Positions 6,960-12,958 of a stretch of 13,162 nucleotides of DNA are shown here, piece after piece. Location: NCBI GenBank assembly GCA_041476545.1, contig JBGOTP010000120.1, forward strand, positions 1 through 13,162, given 5' to 3'. Made by a program: the position numbers and the translations under genes. Positions within the stretch are counted from its first letter, which is position 1; every line of letters starts with the position of its first letter. The notes beneath the pieces were generated by a model. The model did not search any database. It had not been told where the DNA came from and saw only the letters and a list, made by a program, of their open reading frames with translations. The stretch is from JBGOTP01 sp041476545 (lineage in GTDB: Bacteria > Acidobacteriota > Vicinamibacteria > Vicinamibacterales > CAVVIG01).

Positions 6960-8223
6960 CGGCCAGCATCCGTGACGCTTCGTTCGAGGCGGTCCAATCA
7001 AAGCGGGGATTCAACCGCAGCGCCTGGCGAATCAGATCGCGGCCCTGGACATCGCCGGCCGCAAGTCGAATCGCGCCCGCGTGGTACAGCAGCCGCGCGT
7101 CACGCGTCCCGAGGCGCAGCGCCTGATCGCTCGCGGTTCGCGCGTCCCCGATCCGGCCCGTTCGATAGAGCGCCCACGCGTAGGCGTCGTCCAGGTAGAC
7201 GCCGCCTCGCGTCTTCCGTTCGGTGTCGATGAGTCGTAGCGCCTCCTCGGGCTCCAGGCCCTTGGTGGCCAAGAAGAGTCCCAGCGTGAGCCGATCCGTG
7301 GCCCGTCCATCACGGAGCACGCGCGCGTATTCTTTCGCGGCACCGGCGTGGTCGCCGACCATCTCGCGCGCGTCCCCGAGCAGCCACGCGGTTTCGGGGA
7401 GGGGGCTCTTGGCATAGGCCTTGTCGAGGTAGTCGATGGCCTGCTGTGGCCGCTTCAGGCTGATCGCCACGCGGCCCCGCCCAACGAGCGCCGGCGCGTA
7501 ATCCGGAGCCCACTTCAGGGCTTCGGCAAGCACGGCATCGGCCCCCTCGTAGTCGCCCTCGTTCCAGTACATCGTCGCCGCCTGGACAAACGTCCATGCG
7601 GTGGGTTCGCGGTCCTGGATGTCCCGTCCGTTCAACGCGTATCGCATGAAGAGCTTCGCGTGGTCGGTGTCGCCCTCGAGCCAGCGGAAGTAGGCGGCTC
7701 GCGAGTAGGACGCCATGTCGGGGTGCACATCGACCATCCGCTGCGAGGCGGCCGCCGCCTCGTCGAACCTGCCAAGTTCCAGCAGTGCGTCGCTCTGCAC
7801 GCCGAGCGTGAGCGCATCGTTCGGCTCCCGGCTCAGAATATCGTCCGCGACGCCGCGCGCTTCCTCGAAGCGGTGGTCGTTCATCAGCGCGAGCCCGCGC
7901 AATTGCAGCGCCGCCCGGTTGTTCGGCGCGACCACCAGCGCCGCCTCGGCGCACGCGCGCACGTTGACGTAAAACCCCGGATCGGTCGTCATCCTCGCCT
8001 TGCGGACCCAGCCCTGACCGACCAGGCTCCACGAGTGAGGCTCTGTCGGCAGCTTCCGCGCCTGGCCCTGCGTGTGTCGAATGGCGTCGTCCACCGGCGC
8101 GCCGCCGTCGGGCTCGGCAAGACAGAGGTCCCGGGATTCGCTGGCGGCGGACGGAGGTCTGGCGTGGCAGCCCGCGATGGCCGCGCATGTGAGAACCATC
8201 CACAGCAAGTGTCGTGTTCGCAT
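6934..8223 (-). CDS. TPR-repeat lipoprotein
   Basis: The 429-residue product has a lipoprotein signal with the lipobox IAGC (C19). After a short linker, helical pairs with TPR character run through most of the chain, for example NNRAALQLRGLALMNDHRFEEAR, a DALTLGVQSDALLELGRFDEAA stretch, PDYAPALVGRGRVAISLKRPQQA and DDAYAWALYRTGRIGDA. I count roughly eight to nine repeats, some degenerate. TPR arrays bind partner proteins; anchored in the membrane, this one may hold the DUF4331 and HupE-like products together (inference). It is the middle gene of the DUF4331 operon, with 85 bases to the upstream gene, which include a hairpin, and a 26-base overlap with the downstream gene. ATG 8223 is preceded by an unusual ribosome site, TAGGTGATC. 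Confidence 0.85.
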   Translation of the reverse strand: MRTRHLLWMVLTCAAIAGCHARPPSAASESRDLCLAEPDGGAPVDDAIRHTQGQARKLPTEPHSWSLVGQGWVRKARMTTDPGFYVNVRACAEAALVVAPNNRAALQLRGLALMNDHRFEEARGVADDILSREPNDALTLGVQSDALLELGRFDEAAAASQRMVDVHPDMASYSRAAYFRWLEGDTDHAKLFMRYALNGRDIQDREPTAWTFVQAATMYWNEGDYEGADAVLAEALKWAPDYAPALVGRGRVAISLKRPQQAIDYLDKAYAKSPLPETAWLLGDAREMVGDHAGAAKEYARVLRDGRATDRLTLGLFLATKGLEPEEALRLIDTERKTRGGVYLDDAYAWALYRTGRIGDARTASDQALRLGTRDARLLYHAGAIRLAAGDVQGRDLIRQALRLNPRFDWTASNEASRMLADATLSLAR

Positions 8224-8227
8224 AAGA

Positions 8228-8235
8228 GATCACCT
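8228..8235 (-). promoter_or_regulatory. Extended anti-Shine-Dalgarno match before the TPR gene
   Basis: On the - strand AGGTGATC lies 4 bases before the ATG at 8223. It can pair perfectly over eight bases with the GATCACCT sequence found near the 3' end of bacterial 16S rRNA. It uses the part of the pairing region downstream of the usual GGAGG core, so it is an atypical but probably effective ribosome site that supports the chosen start. Confidence 0.55.
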
Positions 8236-8250
8236 AGGGAAAGAAGAGCC

Positions 8251-8292
8251 CTACCACGGAGTCCACGGTCGTATCGGTGTCCTCCGTGGTAG
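8251..8292 (-). terminator. Intercistronic hairpin between the DUF4331 and TPR genes
   Basis: A perfect 11-base inverted repeat, CTACCACGGAG (8251-8261) and CTCCGTGGTAG (8282-8292), encloses a 20-base loop. Read in the gene direction it lies after the DUF4331 stop (8309) and before the TPR start (8223), and is followed by CTCTTCTTTCCC, only moderately U-rich. It could be a leaky terminator or an RNA-processing/stabilising hairpin that lowers downstream expression relative to DUF4331. The structure is certain from sequence; its role is inferred. Confidence 0.55.
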
Positions 8293-8308
8293 AGCCATAT
8301 CGGGTGCA

Positions 8309-9871
8309 CTACGGGAACGCCGGCGCCCCGTGTCCACCATCGAGGCCCTGATGCGGAAGCGCCAGCCAGGGGAACGACGGCAGGTAGTTCTTGTCGTTGT
8401 GATTCACGCCGTCGCCGACCGCGATGAGTCCCCTCGAGACGATCAGGGTAATCAGCGCGTCACTCACGTCGACCTGCTCCCGGTTGGGCGTGGATCCGCC
8501 CGGAATCATGCGACCGTTCGGGAACTGGGAATCGATCGCCATGTCGACTCGAAGGACGTCACCGGTCTTGCCCGGCGCGATCGGGACATGGTGGGCGTGC
8601 GGCGTGGGGTAGTTGTCGAGATTGATCGCCTGAAGGATGTCGACGCGGTTGGTCTTCAACTGCGTGTCGACCAGTGTCTGCGGCACGCCGAGGGCGCTGT
8701 AGATCCCCAGAAACTCGGCGTCGCGCACGAGGATCGGGTTCAGGAAGTACGAGGCGAAGTTCGCGACATCGGTTTCGGGGGTGGTGCGCAGATACTTGGA
8801 CTGATCCTGCACGCCGATCATCCCGGCGTCGATGAGGGGCAGTCCCTCACGTCCGACCTGGACCCACGGCCCGCTGGTTTCCGGGTCGCGATCCGAGTGC
8901 AGCACTCTCACCTGGCGACGGCTCGCCGACGCCCACACGCCGAGCAGCGTGTCGTCTCCGGGCTGCCCGTTGTGCCGCGGCAGTCTTCCCGTGCCGGTGA
9001 GCTTCGGGGTCGGAATTTCCAGAGCGATGACGTTCAGATTGAAGCCCGCGAAGACGTCCTCGCCGGCGGAGTGGCGCCCGCCGATGGAGCTGAGCCCCGA
9101 CAGGTTGAGGATATCGAAAATGCCTTTCTCGTCCAGGTAGAACCCGTCGTCGCGGGTTCCCACCCAGGACCGTCCCTCCGACCCGCCCCCGAGGTTCTTG
9201 ATGAATGTCGCGGCGAACGCGTCGTCGTACAGGCCGACCTCGCGGCTCTCCGAGCCGAGCACGCCACCCGCCGAGTATGGCTGGAACGGTCCGAGTCCGT
9301 ACGCGATCCTGTCGGTCTGCGGACCGATGTTGGGTGGCGCGACCGGCAGGTTCTCGCCAATGACCGTGCGATCGCAATCGTCGTCGTCGCGATCCTCGTA
9401 CCAGTGGCCGCGGTGGCGATCCGGCCGGTGGACGATCTTGGTGACCGTGTAGGTCTGCTGCACGCCGCCCAGCTGAATCAGCAGTTCCTTGCCGCCCCCG
9501 GGCGGCTGCGAGAGATCGCTGTTGTCGACCGCGGTCGGCCTGGTCGAGTGCAGACGGATCTGGTACGTCACCGCGTCGTCCAGCTCGCCGGCTCCTCGCG
9601 TGATGTGGAACTCATACAGAACGTCATCGCACAGGCGCGTCTGCTGGTTCCCCTGCCCCGGCTCGTGGAGTCCGTTGTAGCCGGCGATGAGGTACATCTT
9701 GTCGTGGGTGCCTGGTGTGACCCACGCGTACACGTCGGTGTTGTCCACGCACGGGTCGTTCAGAATCGCCAGGGCCTCTCGATGGCTCGAGGCTCTGGTG
9801 TCCTGGGTGGTGGCCACGACCGCAAGTGCGACGGCTGCGGCGACCACGATCGCGCTGACTGCCTTCTTCAT
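8309..9871 (-). CDS. Exported DUF4331-domain protein
   Basis: The 520-residue product begins with a signal peptide (residues 1 to about 27) and then the DUF4331 hallmark ASSHREA, followed by NDPCVDNTDVYAWVTPG. Later conserved-looking features are a charged His/Asp segment (148-167, with HRP, HRGH and a run of four Asp), the FAGFNLNVIALEIP block and a C-terminal VSDALITLIVSRGL helix. DUF4331 proteins are secreted, about 450-550 residues long, and of unknown function; the acidic and His-rich stretch could bind metal ions (inference). A good ribosome site, TAAGGAGAG, precedes the ATG at 9871. It is the first gene of the operon with the TPR lipoprotein and the HupE-like protein, and it is divergent from the ECF sigma gene. 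Confidence 0.9.
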   Translation of the reverse strand: MKKAVSAIVVAAAVALAVVATTQDTRASSHREALAILNDPCVDNTDVYAWVTPGTHDKMYLIAGYNGLHEPGQGNQQTRLCDDVLYEFHITRGAGELDDAVTYQIRLHSTRPTAVDNSDLSQPPGGGKELLIQLGGVQQTYTVTKIVHRPDRHRGHWYEDRDDDDCDRTVIGENLPVAPPNIGPQTDRIAYGLGPFQPYSAGGVLGSESREVGLYDDAFAATFIKNLGGGSEGRSWVGTRDDGFYLDEKGIFDILNLSGLSSIGGRHSAGEDVFAGFNLNVIALEIPTPKLTGTGRLPRHNGQPGDDTLLGVWASASRRQVRVLHSDRDPETSGPWVQVGREGLPLIDAGMIGVQDQSKYLRTTPETDVANFASYFLNPILVRDAEFLGIYSALGVPQTLVDTQLKTNRVDILQAINLDNYPTPHAHHVPIAPGKTGDVLRVDMAIDSQFPNGRMIPGGSTPNREQVDVSDALITLIVSRGLIAVGDGVNHNDKNYLPSFPWLALPHQGLDGGHGAPAFP

Positions 9872-9888
9872 TGGGCGCTCTCCTTACC

Positions 9889-9909
9889 GTGGCGGGACCA
9901 TCCCGCCAC
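9889..9909 (-). promoter_or_regulatory. Hairpin in the 5' leader of the DUF4331 gene
   Basis: GTGGCGGGA (9889-9897) and TCCCGCCAC (9901-9909) are perfect inverted repeats with a 3-base loop. With the proposed transcription start near 9921, this GC-rich hairpin occupies most of the leader and ends about 5 bases before the TAAGGAGAG ribosome site. It may protect the transcript 5' end, modulate translation, or act as a palindromic operator in DNA. Confidence 0.55.
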
Positions 9910-9926
9910 ACTGCTGGGGGCGTCCT

Positions 9927-9955
9927 ATCTACGGCCGGGATCAGCGATTGGATTT
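9927..9955 (-). promoter_or_regulatory. Candidate ECF-type promoter of the DUF4331 operon
   Basis: On the - strand AAATCC (9955-9950) is followed after exactly 16 bases by CGTAGAT (9933-9927). The same bipartite pattern, with the same 16-base gap, lies in front of the divergent sigma gene. Predicted transcription start is near 9921, giving a leader of about 50 bases. Control by the adjacent ECF sigma factor is inferred from this shared motif. Confidence 0.55.
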
Positions 9956-9985
9956 ATCGGGGAAAGCGCGTAAAGCGTTACACTC

Positions 9986-10014
9986 ACATCCGTCTTCGCG
10001 CCGGCTGCGTAAAT
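9986..10014 (+). promoter_or_regulatory. Candidate autoregulatory promoter of the ECF sigma gene
   Basis: ACATCC (9986-9991) is followed after exactly 16 bases by CGTAAAT (10008-10014). The CGTAAA hexamer ends 5 bases before the ATG at 10019, so the transcript would be leaderless or nearly so. The -35-like CATCC resembles, as I recall, the element used by RskA-partnered SigK-type sigma factors. The matching motif on the other strand strengthens the call. Confidence 0.55.
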
Positions 10015-10018
10015 CCTT

Positions 10019-10603
10019 ATGTGGTTCATGTGGGCGCTCGCCGTTCTGGCCGGCTCGGCCGCTGCCGACCAGCAGGCACTTGAACGCATGGCTCGTGGCG
10101 AACACGACGCGCTGGCGGAGCTCTACGATCGGTATGGGCGGACTGTCTATTCTCTGGCCCTGAGAATCGTCCGCGATCAGGGAGACGCCGAGGACATCGT
10201 TCAGGAAGTCTTCTCGCAAGCATGGCGGCAGGCGGGTCGCTACGACTCAGGTCGAGGCCCCGTCGTGGGCTGGCTGCTGACGATGGCAAGAAGCCGGGCT
10301 ATTGATCGGGTGCGTGGACGGCGGGTGCGTCCCGCCGCCATCCTCGACGAAACAGCCGCGCTCGACATGCCGGATGGCGCGCGGCTCGCAGACGAGCAAC
10401 TCGAGTGGGCGGGACGAGCGTCGCAGATCCGATCGGTCTTTGAAGAGTTGCCGCTGCTGCAGCGGATGGCGATCGAGCTCGCCTTCTACGAGGGGCTCAC
10501 GCACAGTGAAGTTGCCGAGCGGCTCGAGTTGCCCCTGGGCACGGTGAAAACGCGCATCCGCCAGGGACTGCTCAAGATGAAAGATCGCCTTGGCCGTGAG
10601 TGA
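10019..10603 (+). CDS. ECF-family RNA polymerase sigma factor
   Basis: The 194-residue product has sigma region 2 at about residues 28-100 (LAELYDRYGRTVYSLALRI, then GDAEDIVQEVFSQAW and GWLLTMARSRAIDRVR) and sigma region 4 at about 137-190 (LPLLQRMAIELAFYEGLTHSEVAERL, then LGTVKTRIRQGL). It would direct RNA polymerase to a small set of promoters. The anti-sigma gene follows after one base, a standard operon layout. ATG 10019 is the track-level start and fits the leaderless promoter, but the first 16 residues (MWFMWALAVLAGSAAA) are oddly hydrophobic for a sigma factor. ATG 10028 is an alternative, and conserved homology begins around DQQALERMARGEHDA. Function confidence is high; the exact start is uncertain. 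Confidence 0.92.
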   Translation: MWFMWALAVLAGSAAADQQALERMARGEHDALAELYDRYGRTVYSLALRIVRDQGDAEDIVQEVFSQAWRQAGRYDSGRGPVVGWLLTMARSRAIDRVRGRRVRPAAILDETAALDMPDGARLADEQLEWAGRASQIRSVFEELPLLQRMAIELAFYEGLTHSEVAERLELPLGTVKTRIRQGLLKMKDRLGRE

Positions 10604-10604
10604 G

Positions 10605-11441
10605 ATGGACCACGACGCTCTGCGTGAATCGACAGGGCTTTACGTGCTCGGCGCGCTCGCTGCGACGGACCGCGAGGCGTTCGAGGCGCACCTGGCGACA
10701 TGTGCCGTGTGCGCGGCCGAAGTCCGGACCCTCGCAGGAGTGTCGAACGCCCTGGCGTACGCGGTTCCTCAAATCGATCCGCCCTTCGCGCTGCGCAGCC
10801 GTATCCTGATGGACGCTGGCGCACCGCGCCAGACTTCCTCTCTTTCTTCCGCCGTGCCCGCGCTGGAGTCGCGGCCACGCGCGGCTTCTTCCCCGTCGTT
10901 CGTCAGCAGCGGCTGGCTCAGTGCCGCGGCGATGCTGGCCCTGGCCGTGGGGCTCGGCGGCTATGCCGTCAGCCTTCGGCAGCGGGTTGGCGGGCTGGAG
11001 CTTCAGCTGCGCGAAACCGTCAACCGGCTCGATCGGAGCGAGCAGGCAGTGGCGGTGGCGACCCAGATCGCCGAGCGCGCGCAGGTGCGCGTGGCCGTCC
11101 TCACGTCGCCTGACCTGACGCAGGTGAACCTTGCTGGCCAGCGCCCCGCTCCGCGCGCCATCGGTCGGGCGTTCTGGAGCCGATCGAGTGGCCTGGTGTT
11201 CGCGGCGACCGAACTGCCGCAGCTGCCGGCCGGCCGCACGTATCAGCTGTGGTTCCTGAGAGGGACCAGTCCGCCCGTGAGCGCAGGTCTTCTGAAGCCC
11301 GACGGGTCTGGCCGCATGACGGCCGCCTTCGATACGCCCGCGTCGGTCGGCACGTCGACCGGTCTCGCGGTGTCGATCGAGCCCGACGGCGGCGTTCCCG
11401 CGCCTACGGGTGAGCTCTATCTCGTTGGGTTGACGCAATAG
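10605..11441 (+). CDS. RskA-type membrane anti-sigma factor with zinc motif
   Basis: From ATG 10605 the product is 278 residues. The N-terminal cytoplasmic anti-sigma domain includes GLYVLGALAATDREAFEAHL and the zinc-binding anti-sigma motif H29-x3-C33-x2-C36. A single transmembrane helix spans about residues 103-123 (WLSAAAMLALAVGLGGYAV), followed by a probable coiled segment (124-160) and a periplasmic RskA-like domain (about 185-278, with AFWSRSSGLVFAATELP, YQLWFLRG and VSIEPDGG). It should bind the neighbouring sigma factor and release it after an envelope signal, probably by proteolysis, as in other RskA systems. GTG 10596 (overlapping the sigma stop) is an alternative start, but ATG 10605 gives the family-like N-terminus MDHDALRESTGLY. 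No distinct ribosome site is present, which suggests translational coupling. Confidence 0.9.
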   Translation: MDHDALRESTGLYVLGALAATDREAFEAHLATCAVCAAEVRTLAGVSNALAYAVPQIDPPFALRSRILMDAGAPRQTSSLSSAVPALESRPRAASSPSFVSSGWLSAAAMLALAVGLGGYAVSLRQRVGGLELQLRETVNRLDRSEQAVAVATQIAERAQVRVAVLTSPDLTQVNLAGQRPAPRAIGRAFWSRSSGLVFAATELPQLPAGRTYQLWFLRGTSPPVSAGLLKPDGSGRMTAAFDTPASVGTSTGLAVSIEPDGGVPAPTGELYLVGLTQ

Positions 11442-11478
11442 GCGTTATGGGCGAGATTTGGCATTGTCGGCGCGCTCA

Positions 11479-12696
11479 TCACACGCGGTCGCACGCGACG
11501 ATCGCGTCCCGCAGCTCGTAGCTCGTCAGCGCATCGCACCAGCGCAACGTCGGCTCGCGATCGAGCCGGAGGCCGGGGAGTCGGAACAGCCGGTCCAGGA
11601 ACACGCGCGTCTCGTGCAGCGCGACCTGGGCTCCGGGGCAGCGATGGCGACCGTCGCCGAAGCTCAGATGGGAGCCGCTCGCCTTCATCCGCTTCGCGCG
11701 ATCGGGATCGATCTGGAGCGGGCACTCCCCCGCCACGGCTTCGTCGCAGTTCGCGGCGCGGATGTCGATGGCGATCAGCGTGTCGGCCGCGATTGTGCCA
11801 GAGGCGGTGGGCGTCGCCTCCGCCGCGCGTCGGTGCAACATGGACGCCACGGGCTCGAGACGCAGGATCTCGTCGAGGATCGCGAACTGGTCGTCCTCGT
11901 CACCTGTGAGGAAGCGCTGGCGCAGATCGTCGCGCTCGAACAGGTGCCACGCGACCATCACGATGAACTCGCGCGTGGTGACCATCCCCGCCGCCGCATA
12001 GGTGATGCACTCGATCAGGATGGCTTTATCGGAATAGCCTTCGTCCAGCAGGTGAGAGATCACGTCGTGCCCACGCGTCGTGCGCCGCGCGGCGATGGCG
12101 GGACGCACGTCGCGCAGGAAGAAGCTGAGCCCGTGGTAGTGCCTGAGGAAGCCGACCCACAGGCGCGTGGCCGGATTGGAGCCGCGCGCGAGGCCACTCG
12201 ACAGCGTCGCGCGAATACGGCCGGCCATCCCGGCCGGATCGCTGTTGGTCAGCCCGACGATATCAGCGGCGACATCCACCGCGAGCTGGAAGCTGATCCG
12301 ATCGAGAACGCCGTGACCATCCGCCTGCAGTCGGGCGAGCAGCGCATCCGTGGCTCGCTCCATCACGTCGCGATAGCGCGTGGCGATCGCGGTGGGCGTG
12401 AAGAAACGGGCGATCTCAGCCCGCTTGCGCCGGTGCGGCTCGCCGTCGAGGTAAAAGACCGGGCGTTGGGCGGGGTCAACAGCGGCGAACTGCTCCGCAC
12501 CCACCCCACCCTGCCACATCGTGCTGCTGCGTAGAATATCTCGGGCGAAGAGGAAGCTCCCGGTCACCTGGGCTCCGGGTTCTGGAGCCACGCGCTCGGC
12601 CGCCATCCGTGCCGATTTGCGGTCGTCCCGGATGCCAGGCATGGGGCACCCCGACGACAGTCTCGCGTTCGTCGCAGCGTCGGCCATCCGTTTCAT
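11479..12696 (-). CDS. Soluble bacterial cytochrome P450
   Basis: The 405-residue product is the normal length for a class I bacterial P450 and has no membrane anchor. The key motifs are intact: C-helix DGEPHRRKR (84-92), I-helix oxygen-activation motif AGMVTT (236-241), K-helix E276-x-x-R279, and the heme-binding loop FGDGRHRCPG (346-355) with the thiolate ligand C353. It should be a heme monooxygenase fed electrons by ferredoxin and ferredoxin reductase, neither of which is in the window. Substrate unknown. ATG 12696 is used; ATG 12687 (MADAATN) is equally possible, and neither has a strong ribosome site. It converges on the anti-sigma gene with a 37-base gap that shows no clear terminator. 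Confidence 0.93.
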   Translation of the reverse strand: MKRMADAATNARLSSGCPMPGIRDDRKSARMAAERVAPEPGAQVTGSFLFARDILRSSTMWQGGVGAEQFAAVDPAQRPVFYLDGEPHRRKRAEIARFFTPTAIATRYRDVMERATDALLARLQADGHGVLDRISFQLAVDVAADIVGLTNSDPAGMAGRIRATLSSGLARGSNPATRLWVGFLRHYHGLSFFLRDVRPAIAARRTTRGHDVISHLLDEGYSDKAILIECITYAAAGMVTTREFIVMVAWHLFERDDLRQRFLTGDEDDQFAILDEILRLEPVASMLHRRAAEATPTASGTIAADTLIAIDIRAANCDEAVAGECPLQIDPDRAKRMKASGSHLSFGDGRHRCPGAQVALHETRVFLDRLFRLPGLRLDREPTLRWCDALTSYELRDAIVACDRV

Positions 12697-12729
12697 CTCA
12701 GCTTTCGACTTACGTTTCGTCGGGCGCCA

Positions 12730-12888
12730 TCACGAAGGCGACATAGCTGCCCGTGTCCGATCCCTGCCGCGCTCCGCAACCGGAATCTGCATCCAGAATT
12801 CGAGGTCGTGGCGATCGACCTCGGTATGGGAGGCAAAGCGACGAACCGTCATGCGCGTGCTGCGCCTAGCCGCTTCTTCCAACGACAT
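12730..12888 (-). pseudogene. Truncated small 'DLEFWMQIP'-type gene
   Basis: A 52-codon - strand frame starts at ATG 12888 and contains VRRFASHTEVDRHD running into HDLEFWMQIPVAER, then ends in a short unrelated tail (GRDRTRAAMSPS). I recognise the RFASHxExDxHDLEFWMQIP opening from small hypothetical proteins of roughly 80-100 residues in diverse bacteria, where it normally continues into a VWxLSxExW-type helix. That part is missing here. In a neighbouring frame the same - strand ends with SYVAFVMAPDET and a stop (12710-12712), which reads like the C-terminus of another protein, so the 3' half may have been replaced by deletion or fusion. Those family members often sit next to nucleotidyltransferase genes; none is visible here. 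Whether the short product is made is unknown. Confidence 0.5.
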
Positions 12889-12893
12889 ACTTT

Positions 12894-12899
12894 ATTATC
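12894..12899 (-). promoter_or_regulatory. Candidate -10 of the truncated small gene (leaderless)
   Basis: GATAAT on the - strand lies exactly 5 bases before the ATG at 12888, and no ribosome site is present. It is near consensus for a -10 hexamer. The AT-rich core (TTTATTAT) could also serve in the + direction for the DinB-like gene. No clear -35 is seen. Confidence 0.4.
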
Positions 12900-12958
12900 C
12901 CCCACAATCACGTGGAATCCGACTGTCGGGCTATTCTCCTTGGCGGAGGATTGAGATC

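Noticed and set aside
8072..9973. Very long + strand open frame (633 codons) opposite the DUF4331 and TPR genes
   Set aside because: It runs antisense across two well-supported genes, has Arg/Asp/Val-rich shadow composition typical of GC-rich DNA, and shows no domain or ribosome site.
9948..9976. TTGGAT-N17-TAAAGC as a housekeeping promoter for the sigma gene
   Set aside because: The -10 is poor and would leave a long leader without a ribosome site; the ATCC-N16-CGTA pair fits better.
9970..9981. Small palindrome GTAAAGCGTTAC in the divergent intergenic region as an operator
   Set aside because: Only 4-bp arms; although centrally placed between the two promoters, it is too short to support a call.
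11458..12534. 358-codon + strand frame opposite the P450 gene
   Set aside because: The opposite strand holds an unmistakable P450 with all motifs; this frame has no recognisable features.
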